The notes under the pieces: model-generated
The model's input: only the letters and a program-made list of their open reading frames with translations
The model's database searches: none
What the model was told of the DNA's origin: nothing
Program-made: the position numbers and the translations under genes
Origin: Lachnospiraceae bacterium
GTDB taxonomy: Bacteria > Bacillota > Clostridia > Lachnospirales > Lachnospiraceae
Assembly: GCA_017558865.1 (NCBI GenBank)
Contig: JAFYTM010000152.1
Coordinates: 1-34,990 of the forward strand
DNA length: 34,990 bases
Reading direction: 5' to 3'
Shown here: positions 25,867 through 34,218 of the stretch, piece after piece
How the letters are laid out: every line of letters begins with the position of its first letter
Position numbering within the stretch: the stretch's first letter is position 1

Positions 25867-26726
25867 CAGCATCCCCTTTTATCATCACAGCCATATCCGA
25901 ATATGCACTCCAACTACTGCAAAAACACCCTTTCGGGATCATTCATTCCGTCTATCGAAAGACCATCAATCTTTCTCTTAACGGACAGCTTCTGGCTCTG
26001 CAGACATACACTTCTCCATTATCTCCGCTCAGTCTGATCACAAAACTGAATGCCGAACAGATGGAATGTCTGCCCGTCAAAGAAGGAGATCCGGTCACGA
26101 TTCAAAACGGTGTTCTGTCACTCCATCATTGTTGTATGTTTTCATGGAATGCTGCATATATCCATAATCTTAAATTATCTGAACAGATTCCCAAAACGCA
26201 GATTCCTTCTCTGACTTCCCTAATCAGAGAAACCCTTTCTATGCAGAGTGCAGGAGGCTTCGAGCTTCTTTTTACAGACAAAATTCCTCCGGATGACACA
26301 CTGATTTTAGTCGCTGCCAGGAAATATCTCTCAAAAACAAGAACTTATCTTCTTCAACGCCACTGGAACGAAGCCTCCCATACGCTGTGCCGCCTGATTG
26401 GTCTGGGGCTGGGACTCACACCTTCCGGAGATGACTTTTTATGCGGAGTCCTTGCCGGACTTCATCTCTGCGGACTGCTGTCCCATCCATTTTATCCGGC
26501 ATTGTCCTCTCAAATTCAGGTACATTTAACGGATACCAATGACATCAGTGCCGCCTTCCTTCACTGTGCTCTGCAGGGACAATTCAGTCTCGCAGTCAAC
26601 CGTCTGCCCTCTATGATATCCGCATCACAGATCCTGTCTGTATTCCGTGAGATCGGGCATTCCTCCGGGACAGATACGCTTTGCGGAATCTATTATGTAT
26701 TATCAACACTTCCACTTTTGACATGA
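25863..26726 (+). CDS. allH: DUF2877 protein, AllH-like subunit of oxamate carbamoyltransferase
   Basis: Soluble 287-residue protein matching DUF2877 (E. coli YlbF/AllH, about 271 residues). Signature segments are GLGLTPSGDDFLCGVLAGLH (about residues 179-198) and GHSSGTDTLCGIYYVLS near the C-terminus. In E. coli the DUF2877 protein works with FdrA and the DUF1116 protein to split oxalurate into oxamate and carbamoyl phosphate. Here it is transcribed divergently from allB, about 6 kb from its presumed partner, the FdrA-DUF1116 fusion. The only usable start in frame is the ATG at 25863; the ATG at 25855 is in another frame and stops after three codons. A strong terminator follows. Confidence 0.85.
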   Translation: MTASPFIITAISEYALQLLQKHPFGIIHSVYRKTINLSLNGQLLALQTYTSPLSPLSLITKLNAEQMECLPVKEGDPVTIQNGVLSLHHCCMFSWNAAYIHNLKLSEQIPKTQIPSLTSLIRETLSMQSAGGFELLFTDKIPPDDTLILVAARKYLSKTRTYLLQRHWNEASHTLCRLIGLGLGLTPSGDDFLCGVLAGLHLCGLLSHPFYPALSSQIQVHLTDTNDISAAFLHCALQGQFSLAVNRLPSMISASQILSVFREIGHSSGTDTLCGIYYVLSTLPLLT

Positions 26727-26730
26727 GAAA

Positions 26731-26766
26731 CGGGTATTCACTGATCGTGAATACCCGCCTTTTTTT
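26731..26766 (+). terminator. Terminator after allH
   Basis: A perfect 11-base-pair stem (arms 26731-26741 and 26747-26757, five-base loop) is followed by CC and a run of seven T on the plus strand. On the minus strand the same hairpin has a short TTT tail, so it may also stop the mogA transcript. Confidence 0.9.
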
Positions 26767-26771
26767 ACTGC

Positions 26772-27278
26772 TTATTTTCTGGCACACTCACCATCTCGTC
26801 CATTTACGAGTAAAATTCCATGTTCCAAAGAAGGTAAAATATATTCCAGACTTTCCCTGACTGCCTTTGGACTTCCTGGAAGATTAACGATCAGTGTAGA
26901 ACCTCTCAATACACTCGCTGCACGGGAAAGCATGGCTCTCGGTGTAATCTTCAAACTATACGCTCTCATCGCCTCTGCAATACCCGGTGCATTCCTGGTC
27001 GCCACTGCAAGCGTTGCTTCCGGCGTTACATCGGTAGGCGCAAAACCCGTTCCTCCTGTCGTCAGTACCAGATCCATCTGACATTCATCCGCCAGACGAA
27101 TCAGTTCACTTTTTAAAGGTTCAATTCCATCAGGCAAAAGAAGTGTCTCCTCGATCACATAGCCTGCTTCTTTCAGCATCTCCACAATCAAAGGACCCGA
27201 TTTATCTTCCCTCTCTCCTCGATAACCTTTATCTGACAATGTAATAACTGCTGCCCGTAAATTTTCCATATTTATCAT
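26772..27278 (-). CDS. MogA/MoaB-type molybdopterin adenylyltransferase
   Basis: Enzyme family that adenylylates molybdopterin during molybdenum cofactor synthesis. The 168-residue single-domain protein has the MoCF-binding fold motifs VITLSDKGYRGEREDKSG (about 12-29), LVLTTGGTGFAPTDVTPEA (about 69-87) and LIVNLPGSPKAVRESLEY. MogA and MoaB cannot be separated with confidence. Two starts are possible: the ATG at 27276-27278, close behind AGAGG, or another three codons later; the first is used. It begins nine bases after the DUF4349 gene, so it appears to be the last gene of the ECF sigma-factor operon and not part of the allantoin cluster that it touches tail to tail. Confidence 0.88.
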   Translation of the reverse strand: MINMENLRAAVITLSDKGYRGEREDKSGPLIVEMLKEAGYVIEETLLLPDGIEPLKSELIRLADECQMDLVLTTGGTGFAPTDVTPEATLAVATRNAPGIAEAMRAYSLKITPRAMLSRAASVLRGSTLIVNLPGSPKAVRESLEYILPSLEHGILLVNGRDGECARK

Positions 27279-27287
27279 CCATCCTCT

Positions 27288-28256
27288 CTATTCCTGTTCC
27301 TCAGACGAATTTTTTCTTCCAATGCGGAACTTTCTTTCTCTTTTTTCTCTTCTCTTCCCGGAAAGAAGTTTCTTCAAAATAAAACCAAATGCAACAAGAA
27401 GTATCGCCCATACAGCCAGAACCGGAAGGGAACCGATGAAACCGATGGTAAAGCTGCGAAGTCCTCTTCCCACATCGTACAGGCTGTCATTAAAGCGATC
27501 AGAGATTTCCTCAAAGAAGGTTCTTTCCTTTGTCTCCGTGATACGCTCTACCTCATCCACATCCAGATGCACGGTACTGTAGTCGATCTGGTTGTCCAGA
27601 AGCCGCAGCTGACTTCCATAATTCTCCAGCTGATAACGCACTTCTGAAAGCTTGCTCTCAATTGCCAGCAGATCTTCCATATTTTCAGCCTGGGAAAGAA
27701 GCTCTAACAGACGGTCCTGTTCTACCTCCAATGCCTTTTTCCGACTTTCTGTATCCACATATTGAAGCGTGACATCCTCTACCGATTCATCCTTCTGCGT
27801 CACGTTGCCAAGTTCACCAACTACGTTCACAAACTCATCCAGCTGAGCGGATGGAATCCGAAGCTTAAAGGATGCATAACGGGTTGTCTTATAATAATAA
27901 CTGCTTCCGTTGATCGATGAATTCTCTATGTATCCGCCAAGCTCTCCCACCTTTGCCGTGAGACCTTCCAATACAGCATCAAATTCTTTCGTCTGCATAT
28001 TCAGATACACTGTCTTGATCAGCTTACGACTGTTCTGTGACACAGATTCAATGCCATTCTCAGATGTAATCATCGACGTACTTTCCATCTCTGCGGCTTC
28101 TTCCATCATCGGTTCCATTGGCGCAGCAGGAGCAGTCTCCTCCACTGCATAGTCTGCTGTTCCCATTGCCGATTCCAGTTTCGCCGCCGAACCACATCCA
28201 ACCACCGATAACAGCATAAGCCCTGCCAGCAGTCCTGTCAAATATCTCTTTTTCAT
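27288..28256 (-). CDS. DUF4349 lipoprotein with coiled coil and C-terminal membrane anchor
   Basis: Function unknown. The 322-residue protein starts with a lipoprotein signal (MKKRYLTGLLAGLMLLSVVGC, lipid-modified Cys21), followed by a Glu/Met-rich linker, a DUF4349 domain (about 75-265) with a charged coiled coil (KKALEVEQDRLLELLSQAE and the following helix), and a hydrophobic C-terminal helix (about 270-295) followed by a basic tail. It is therefore tethered at the membrane from both ends, with the DUF4349 domain outside. The ATG at 28254-28256 follows AGGAGGAAGG. It lies nine bases after the Ig-like membrane protein gene and is in an operon with an ECF sigma factor, which suggests envelope sensing. 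Confidence 0.87.
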   Translation of the reverse strand: MKKRYLTGLLAGLMLLSVVGCGSAAKLESAMGTADYAVEETAPAAPMEPMMEEAAEMESTSMITSENGIESVSQNSRKLIKTVYLNMQTKEFDAVLEGLTAKVGELGGYIENSSINGSSYYYKTTRYASFKLRIPSAQLDEFVNVVGELGNVTQKDESVEDVTLQYVDTESRKKALEVEQDRLLELLSQAENMEDLLAIESKLSEVRYQLENYGSQLRLLDNQIDYSTVHLDVDEVERITETKERTFFEEISDRFNDSLYDVGRGLRSFTIGFIGSLPVLAVWAILLVAFGFILKKLLSGKRREKRERKFRIGRKNSSEEQE

Positions 28257-28265
28257 ACCTTCCTC

Positions 28266-29105
28266 CTACTCCCCAGAGGATTCATCCCCCAGCTTTTCCA
28301 TAGTTTCTGCAAATACCTCTTCAAATGTAAACTCTGCACTGATCAGATCCTCTCCCACATAAGTGATCAGACGATACTGTTCTTCATCATAATCGATCTG
28401 ATAATCAGAAAGATCAATCTTTTCATCTACCGCCATGCCTGTTTCCAATGTCAGCCATTCATCTTTTTCGTCTTTATTACATGGAATCCTATACCAGCCA
28501 TCTTCGATCCAAACTTCCAGATCATAATGATTCAGATACTGAATCTCATTCTCTCCAATATTTCCTATGGTCAAATAAAGACTGGGCTTCTCTTCATCCT
28601 GTACCGGACAGTTCACAAGCGTTGTCACATAATCCAGTGTTTCTGGAACTTCCTGCTGCGAAGCCAATATCACCGTCTGTCCACAGTAGCTCTTTGTCTG
28701 TATCTGACCGGCTCCTGATTCCGGTTCTGCACTTTCTTCTTCAGGTGCAGTTTCTGGTGCAGCCTCCTCTGTCATTGCAGCAGATTCGATTTCTTCCATT
28801 GCTCCCTTCTCAAACACAGGACTGGTCACCTGATAAATCAATGCTCCGCAGATACAAAACACCAGTACACAGGCTGCCAGATGTCCATATCTTGGCGAGA
28901 AATGTCTTCGGATCTCCTGTTCCCTGTGATGTTCCATGTTCGTCTCCAGCAAACCATTCATGGCATCTTCAAACCTCTGAGAAAATCGATGTATCCGTGC
29001 GATCTCACGTTCAGGAGGAATAAAACTCAGATCTTCATCCAGGCATTCTTCCAGCACATCTACCAATAATTCTTCTCCTTTGGAAAGCGTCTCATGCTTC
29101 TTCAA
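28266..29105 (-). CDS. Single-pass membrane protein with Ig-like outer domain, candidate anti-sigma factor
   Basis: Protein of about 279 residues. The cytoplasmic N-terminus (about 1-72) is helical and acidic, one membrane helix follows (YGHLAACVLVFCICGALIYQ, about 73-92), then a Glu/Ala-rich linker and an extracellular domain (about 155-265) whose LYLTIGNIGENEIQYLNHYDLEVW and RLITYV pattern resembles the Ig-like domains found in BlaR1-type and anti-sigma proteins. No zinc-finger HxxxCxxC motif is present. It overlaps the end of the ECF sigma gene, the usual position of an anti-sigma gene, so that role is inferred. The start is uncertain: a TTG at 29103-29105 has AGGAG at a good ten-base distance, while a GTG at 29112-29114 sits only one base from the same site. 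Confidence 0.75.
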   Translation of the reverse strand: MKKHETLSKGEELLVDVLEECLDEDLSFIPPEREIARIHRFSQRFEDAMNGLLETNMEHHREQEIRRHFSPRYGHLAACVLVFCICGALIYQVTSPVFEKGAMEEIESAAMTEEAAPETAPEEESAEPESGAGQIQTKSYCGQTVILASQQEVPETLDYVTTLVNCPVQDEEKPSLYLTIGNIGENEIQYLNHYDLEVWIEDGWYRIPCNKDEKDEWLTLETGMAVDEKIDLSDYQIDYDEEQYRLITYVGEDLISAEFTFEEVFAETMEKLGDESSGE

Positions 29106-29643
29106 AACGATCACTCTCCTTCCGAATCATTTCCTGCAGCTTCTTTCTGGCACGATAGTAACGCACATTCACATTTTTAGCAGAAATCCCCAAAATATCC
29201 GCAATCTGTGCATCTGACATCTGATACAGATACTTATATTCAAAGATAACCCGATACTGATCATCCAGTTCCAGAATACAGGATATCAGATAATTATAAT
29301 TTTCCTTTTTCAGATACTGCTCCAGAATATCCACGCCATTCTGGTCTTCTGACAGATACTCTGACAGTTCCTCTCCCGGTTTTAATTTTCTCAAAATATC
29401 GACTGCTTTACTTCTTACGATCGTGGCAAGAAACTTTTTGGTCCGCGGACTATGTACATCTTCTACTTTATCCAGATGTCTGGTCAAAGCCAGAAATGCT
29501 TCCTGAACCGCATCTTCTGCCAGATGCTCATCCTGAAGCTTCTGGTTCGCCAGATACCACATAAAGTGCCTGTATTGATGATAAATTTCCACAAACTTCT
29601 CCTGTTCTGCCGGACTATCTATAAGTGCCAGAAACAGAAACAT
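29092..29643 (-). CDS. ECF-type RNA polymerase sigma factor
   Basis: 183-residue sigma-70-like factor with region 2 (about 20-90, including LAEDAVQEAFLALTRHLD) and region 4 (about 120-175, with QMSDAQIADILGISAKNVNVRYYRARKKL). There is no region 1 or 3, as expected for ECF factors. The start ATG at 29641-29643 follows AGGAGG by seven bases. It heads an operon of sigma factor, membrane protein, DUF4349 lipoprotein and mogA-like gene. I could not identify an ECF-type promoter in front of it with confidence; a 14-base perfect palindrome lies between the likely promoter region and the ribosome site. Confidence 0.92.
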   Translation of the reverse strand: MFLFLALIDSPAEQEKFVEIYHQYRHFMWYLANQKLQDEHLAEDAVQEAFLALTRHLDKVEDVHSPRTKKFLATIVRSKAVDILRKLKPGEELSEYLSEDQNGVDILEQYLKKENYNYLISCILELDDQYRVIFEYKYLYQMSDAQIADILGISAKNVNVRYYRARKKLQEMIRKESDRFEEA

Positions 29644-29657
29644 AATTTATCCTCCTG

Positions 29658-29671
29658 GTAAATGCATTTAC
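29658..29671. repeat. 14-bp perfect palindrome upstream of the ECF sigma gene
   Basis: GTAAATGCATTTAC reads the same on both strands and lies 14 bases before the sigma gene start, next to its AGGAGG. It could be an operator, but being AT-rich it may also be chance. Confidence 0.4.
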
Positions 29672-29726
29672 ATAGATATAAACGCTGTTTTCTACTATTT
29701 TACTACAAGAAAGAGGAAAAAACTTC

Positions 29727-30632
29727 TTAAATCTTCTTAAAATTTTCTAAATCCGGTAATACAAACTCCACACATCCCATATATCCCGGAGCGACATCAT
29801 ACTCATTAAAGCATACGACCACCTGACCATCTTTATTTACATAGAAATCCTGATCTTCTGCGATCTGATCAAAGTTCTCATCTCCCATCAGTTCATCATC
29901 CAGCCAATAGATCACACCTTCATCTGCAGTCATCTGTTCACGCATCTGCTTCTTGATCTCTTCACTGATCATCTCCACATAATTTTCTTCAAAAAAATCT
30001 GCTAATACAGAGCGTTTTCCTGTCAGTTTATCAATGGTATAATGACGGTGACGCTCATAACCGCTTCCTGCACCCTGGTAAAGAACCAGTTCCAGGGAGA
30101 ACCATCTCTCATCGTCTGTCAGCACTTCACTGTCAATATAAAGATCGTGATATCCTTCATCGCCAGCTTCTTCTAGCGTGGTTTTAAATTCTTCGATCAG
30201 TTCATCTGTCACCTTCTGGATATCAAAATTGATCGCCGCTGTGGTGTCCTTTGCCTGTATTGCTGCCGCTTCTTCATTTGGAGTCATCGCTTCCTCACTG
30301 CCAGTAAGTGCTGTCTCATCCGTTAAAATCTCCGGAACATTGACTTTTGCATAATTGCGTTCCTCATCCACATGATACTCCCGTACAGTCACTACCTTAA
30401 AAAATTCTCCCAACAGCGGAATCTGCTGCATCGCTGCCGCTGCAGTCTGACTCGTATTAGGCAGTGCCAGAACAAGCACCAAAACAGCTGCCGCTGCACT
30501 CATATGCTTCCAACGTTTTACGGTATGCACTTTTTTCTTCTGCTCCCTGGCACTTGCCACAGCTTCTTCTATACGCTCTTTCATCTCCTCTGGTACCTGA
30601 ATTTCCTTATATTCATTTTTCCACTTTTCCAT
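29727..30632 (-). CDS. RsiV-like anti-sigma factor (DUF3298/DUF4163 type)
   Basis: 301-residue single-pass membrane protein: a short cytoplasmic N-terminus (1-42), one membrane helix (about 44-62, MSAAAAVLVLVLALP), and a large outer domain with the DUF4163/DUF3298 pattern (YTIDKLTGKRSVLADFFEEN, then DFYVNKDGQVVVCFNEYDVAPGYMG). In Bacillus and Enterococcus, RsiV holds SigV inactive and is cleaved when it binds lysozyme. Here the gene overlaps the end of the sigma gene by 20 bases and has GGAGG eight bases before its ATG (30630-30632), which indicates translational coupling. Lysozyme binding is inferred from family, not visible in sequence. Confidence 0.85.
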   Translation of the reverse strand: MEKWKNEYKEIQVPEEMKERIEEAVASAREQKKKVHTVKRWKHMSAAAAVLVLVLALPNTSQTAAAAMQQIPLLGEFFKVVTVREYHVDEERNYAKVNVPEILTDETALTGSEEAMTPNEEAAAIQAKDTTAAINFDIQKVTDELIEEFKTTLEEAGDEGYHDLYIDSEVLTDDERWFSLELVLYQGAGSGYERHRHYTIDKLTGKRSVLADFFEENYVEMISEEIKKQMREQMTADEGVIYWLDDELMGDENFDQIAEDQDFYVNKDGQVVVCFNEYDVAPGYMGCVEFVLPDLENFKKI

Positions 30633-31119
30633 ATTCCAAGCCTCCCGCTTCCATATAATGTTTTAGTTTATCCATTGCACGATACAATCTGCTTTTGACC
30701 GTATTTACATTCAAATTCATCATTTTGCCAATGGTCTCCAGTTTTTCCTCCTCAAAATACCGAAGCACCACAATGGCTCGCTCTTTTTCTTCCAGCTCTG
30801 CCAGTGCCTGCTGCAAATCGATATCTTTGATCGTATCCTCCCTGCCCTCCTCCGGCAGTTCGTCTACCCGAACCGTCCTTCCACGGTTCTTTTCCAGAAA
30901 ACGTACAGACTCATTCATGACAATTCTGCAGATCCAGGTATCTGCATATGCTGTCTGTTTCAGTGAATCACTTTTCAAAATCGCTTTATAAGCGCTTTCC
31001 TGCACGATATCCATCGCATCCTGCTCTGAAAATGTATAACTGTAAGCAAGCCGATAATATTTTTCATAATTTCTTATCAGACATTCATGAACCAGCGCTT
31101 CCTTTTCTGACGCTTTCAT
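30613..31119 (-). CDS. sigV: SigV-like ECF sigma factor
   Basis: 168-residue ECF factor. The start is the ATG 31117-31119 (MKASEKEALVHECLIRNYEKYY), eight bases after AGGAG; an in-frame ATG 21 codons earlier lies inside the promoter and is rejected. Region 2 (about 15-80) has YSYTFSEQDAMDIVQESAYKAI and region 4 (about 105-155) has EKLETIGKMMNLNVNTVKSRLYRAMDKL. The adjoining RsiV-like anti-sigma gene and an upstream ECF promoter (TGAAAC-16-CGGTC) point to the autoregulated SigV stress circuit. No other clear copy of this promoter was noticed in the window, so its targets, usually wall-modifying genes, lie elsewhere. Confidence 0.85.
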   Translation of the reverse strand: MKASEKEALVHECLIRNYEKYYRLAYSYTFSEQDAMDIVQESAYKAILKSDSLKQTAYADTWICRIVMNESVRFLEKNRGRTVRVDELPEEGREDTIKDIDLQQALAELEEKERAIVVLRYFEEEKLETIGKMMNLNVNTVKSRLYRAMDKLKHYMEAGGLEYGKVEK

Positions 31120-31154
31120 CACAACTTCTCCTTTCTTTTTTCTTTTATCTATTA

Positions 31155-31181
31155 GACCGTTAATAAAAGAAAAAAGTTTCA
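31155..31181 (-). promoter_or_regulatory. ECF-type autoregulatory promoter of sigV
   Basis: On the minus strand TGAAAC (31176-31181) is followed after 16 T-rich bases by CGGTC (31155-31159), then TAA. This matches the -35 TGAAAC and -10 CGTC pattern of SigM/SigV-type promoters and is unlike the sigma-A promoters elsewhere in the window. Confidence 0.7.
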
Positions 31182-31204
31182 TCTTTCATAAACTTTTCTG
31201 TAAT

Positions 31205-31229
31205 AAAAAGGACCGCCTTTCAGCGATCC
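31205..31229 (-). terminator. Terminator at the end of the GntR regulator gene
   Basis: A seven-base-pair stem (GGATCGC with GCGGTCC, one G-U pair, six-base loop) followed by five U residues on the minus strand. The hairpin starts inside the last codons of the regulator gene. Confidence 0.8.
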
Positions 31230-31933
31230 TCCTCATCTTCCTTTAACACCGTGTCGATATAATATCTCATACTGTAGTCAATGTGAAAAAACATTTCCTG
31301 TCTGGCAACTTCTGAATTTCTGACCCGAAGTGCATCAATAATTCTTCTATGACAGTTAATACCATGGGATGTTCCAAAAGCCTCTGTAATAATACGCATA
31401 GACTGCACCATAACATCGCGAAGCATCTCCCCAATAAATGCCGCCACCTGATTGCCCGTGCTCTGTGCCAGAAGCATATGAAATTCATTGTCAAATTTGA
31501 TATATTGCTCCGGTTCATCCCCGTATTTTTCCATAGAGATTATAATCTCTTCCATCTGCGAAAGCTGCGTTTCCGTTATGCAGTTTGCTGCCCAGGCCGC
31601 TACCATTGGCTCAAATTGCAGACGAAAATGCATAATCTCTACCAGATCATTTCCTGACAAATAATCTGCAGGAATCACACCTTTGATAAAAGTCTCCAGA
31701 TTAAATCCTTTTACAAAAGAACCTTCTCCAAGTCTGGTCTCCAGAAGTCCCTGCGCTACCAGCTTCTGAATCGCCTGCCGCACCGTCACACGACTGACTC
31801 CAAAAGTTTCACACAGTTGATTTTCAGATGGAATTTTTTCTCCTTCTTTCCAGTCTCCACTTAAAATCTGCTCTTTCATCTGCGCCAGAACCTGTTCTCC
31901 AATACTTTCCTTTTTGATTGCCGTCAACCCCAT
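31220..31933 (-). CDS. GntR-family transcription regulator, FadR subfamily
   Basis: 237-residue DNA-binding repressor or activator. An N-terminal winged helix (about 8-75) has GEKIPSENQLCETFGVSRVTVRQAIQKL, and a C-terminal all-helical FCD domain (about 85-230) has FRLQFEPMVAAWAA, FDNEFHMLLAQSTGN, CHRRIIDAL and the EMFFHIDYS helix, which together carry the acidic and His residues that often bind a metal and an organic acid. The start is the ATG 31931-31933, eight bases after GAGGG; longer in-frame starts reach into parC and lack a site. It follows parC by 37 bases and is probably read with it. The ligand and targets are unknown; a role for the allantoin cluster 5 kb away is possible but unsupported. 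Confidence 0.87.
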   Translation of the reverse strand: MGLTAIKKESIGEQVLAQMKEQILSGDWKEGEKIPSENQLCETFGVSRVTVRQAIQKLVAQGLLETRLGEGSFVKGFNLETFIKGVIPADYLSGNDLVEIMHFRLQFEPMVAAWAANCITETQLSQMEEIIISMEKYGDEPEQYIKFDNEFHMLLAQSTGNQVAAFIGEMLRDVMVQSMRIITEAFGTSHGINCHRRIIDALRVRNSEVARQEMFFHIDYSMRYYIDTVLKEDEEDR

Positions 31934-31970
31934 ATAACAATCCCTCATTCTTTCATTCTGTCTTCTGTAT

Positions 31971-34208
31971 TCAGCAGCGAATCTTTGTTCCTTTCTGATC
32001 ACGCCCGCCCAGTTTTAATTTATTCAGCAGCACTTCTTTTTCTTTATAGTGAATGGTGTGTTCAATCTTGCTGTCCAACAGATAAACTGCCTCCAGGCTG
32101 TCTTTCTCTCCAAGCTTCATAGAACGCACACCGATGGCTGCTTTCTTCTTCTCAGGGATCTCACTGACTGCAAAACGCAGAAAATATCCTTCTGCGGACT
32201 GAAGAACCACCTGTGTCTGTTCTCCCAGCACTGCTGCAAACAGCACCTCATCTCCATCATTCAGCTTTGTCGCCGCACTGGTCTTCGTACGAACATCATA
32301 TTCCATACCACTGACCACTTTACTCATTCCATATTTGCTCACAAACAGGATATTTCCCAACAAAAGCTCTTCCATACTGCAGATATACACCATCTGCTCC
32401 TGCGCGCTGTCATAATTACAGTAATTATCAATCGGAAATGCCTTGTCTCTGAATTTTCCAAACGGAAGCTCCTGCACCTTGACCGTATGCAGTTTCCCAT
32501 TACTTGTAAAAATACATAGTCGATCGGTATTGCGGCAGGTCAGCACATGACGGCTTTCTGTATCTGCTGCTTCCTTATTCCGCTCATAGGTCGCAATGTC
32601 CACCGTACGGCAGTATCCAAAACGATCCATCAAAAATACCACCGGCATCTCTTCAATCTTCTTCTCTACATACACAACTTCTTTTGCATTTTCGATTACT
32701 GTCTTACGCGGTACTGCATAAGACTTTTTATATTGATCCAGCTCCTGCATAATGACCTTTGCCATCTCGTCGTAGTTATTCAGGATCTCCGAATAACGGG
32801 CAATATGTTTCATCGTTGCATCATGCTCTTTGATCAGAGCCTCAATCTCCAGACCGATCAGCTTATATAGACGCATCTCCAGGATTGCAGTTGCCTGACG
32901 TTCTGTAAAACGGAGCTTTGCTGCCTGTTTTTTAGATGCCTGTGATTTAAAATGGATACCATCCGTTTCACCTGACATCAGACAGGCTTTTGCCATCTTC
33001 AGGTCACGACTTCCTCTTAAAATCTCAATGATCAGATCAATCACATCACAGGCTTTGATCAAACCTTCCTGAATCTCTTTTTTATCCAGCTCTTTGTTTA
33101 AAAGTGTCCTGTATTTCCTCGTGTTTAACTCAAACTGAAAATCAATGACATGGTCGAAGATCTGTTTTAACCCCAGTGTCTCTGGTCTTCCGTCTGCAAC
33201 TGCAAGCATATTGACACCAAAGGTATCTTCCAGACGGGTCTTTTTATAGAGCATATTGGTGAGCTGCTCCGTATCCGCACCTTTCTTCAGCTCCAGTACG
33301 ATACGGATGCCCTCTTTGGAGGATTGGTTCGTAATATCCACGATGTCGGTTGTCTTCTTTGTCTCCACCAACGTCCCGATATCATTTAAAAATTTTCCGA
33401 TATTCGCTCCGATCATCGTATATGGAATCTCTGTGATGATCAGCTGCTCCTTGCCGCCTTTTAACTTTTCCACTTCCACCTTGCCGCGGATCTTAATTTT
33501 TCCACTTCCGGTCTTGTAGATATCCACCAGTTCATCCTTGTTGACCACAATTCCGCCAGTCGGAAAATCCGGTCCCGGCATAATCTGCAGGAGTTCTTCT
33601 ACGGTCAGATCCGGATTCTTCATATAAGCCTTCATGGCATCAATCGTCTCACCCAGATTGTGCGGCGGGATGCTGGTGGACATACCGACTGCGATACCCT
33701 CCGCTCCATTGATCAACAGATGCGGGATTCTCGCCGGGAGGACACTCGGTTCCTTCTCCGTCTCATCAAAGTTCGGCACAAAATCCACGATATTTTTATC
33801 CAGATCTGCCAGAAGTGCTTCTTCGCTGACTTTCTGAAGACGAGCCTCGGTATATCGCATCGCCGCAGCCCCATCTCCCTCGATCGAACCAAAGTTACCG
33901 TGACCATCCACCAAAGGAAGTCCTTTTTTAAAATCCTGTGTCATTACGACCAGTGCTTCATAGATGGAACTGTCTCCATGTGGATGATATTTACCCATCG
34001 TATCGCCAACGATACGGGCACATTTACGATAAGGGCGATCACTTCGGATGCCCAGCTCATGCATATCGTACAGAGTTCTTCTCTGTACCGGTTTCAATCC
34101 GTCCCTCACATCCGGAAGGGCACGGGCTACAATGACACTCATGGCATAGTCAATGTATGACTTCTGCATAATGTCTGAATATTCTGTTTTGATAATTTCC
34201 TGACTCAT
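31971..34208 (-). CDS. parC: DNA topoisomerase IV subunit A
   Basis: DNA-breaking subunit of a type IIA topoisomerase. The 745-residue protein has the winged-helix catalytic domain with [12 protein letters not shown], the active-site Tyr119 in [11 protein letters not shown], and a C-terminal beta-pinwheel region from about 495. The GyrA-box (QRRGGKG-like) needed for DNA wrapping by gyrase is not visible, which favours ParC over GyrA. In the quinolone-resistance region the residues are Ser80 and Glu84 in [12 protein letters not shown], the wild-type ParC pattern. The start ATG at 34206-34208 has AGGAGG six bases upstream, and the parE stop lies ten bases before it. Confidence 0.9.
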   Translation of the reverse strand: MSQEIIKTEYSDIMQKSYIDYAMSVIVARALPDVRDGLKPVQRRTLYDMHELGIRSDRPYRKCARIVGDTMGKYHPHGDSSIYEALVVMTQDFKKGLPLVDGHGNFGSIEGDGAAAMRYTEARLQKVSEEALLADLDKNIVDFVPNFDETEKEPSVLPARIPHLLINGAEGIAVGMSTSIPPHNLGETIDAMKAYMKNPDLTVEELLQIMPGPDFPTGGIVVNKDELVDIYKTGSGKIKIRGKVEVEKLKGGKEQLIITEIPYTMIGANIGKFLNDIGTLVETKKTTDIVDITNQSSKEGIRIVLELKKGADTEQLTNMLYKKTRLEDTFGVNMLAVADGRPETLGLKQIFDHVIDFQFELNTRKYRTLLNKELDKKEIQEGLIKACDVIDLIIEILRGSRDLKMAKACLMSGETDGIHFKSQASKKQAAKLRFTERQATAILEMRLYKLIGLEIEALIKEHDATMKHIARYSEILNNYDEMAKVIMQELDQYKKSYAVPRKTVIENAKEVVYVEKKIEEMPVVFLMDRFGYCRTVDIATYERNKEAADTESRHVLTCRNTDRLCIFTSNGKLHTVKVQELPFGKFRDKAFPIDNYCNYDSAQEQMVYICSMEELLLGNILFVSKYGMSKVVSGMEYDVRTKTSAATKLNDGDEVLFAAVLGEQTQVVLQSAEGYFLRFAVSEIPEKKKAAIGVRSMKLGEKDSLEAVYLLDSKIEHTIHYKEKEVLLNKLKLGGRDQKGTKIRC

Positions 34209-34218
34209 GCTCTGCCTC

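Noticed and set aside
29727..29760. Possible terminator after the RsiV-like gene (AAGAAG repeats followed by T-run)
   Set aside because: The repeats are direct rather than inverted, and no stable stem could be drawn next to the T-run.
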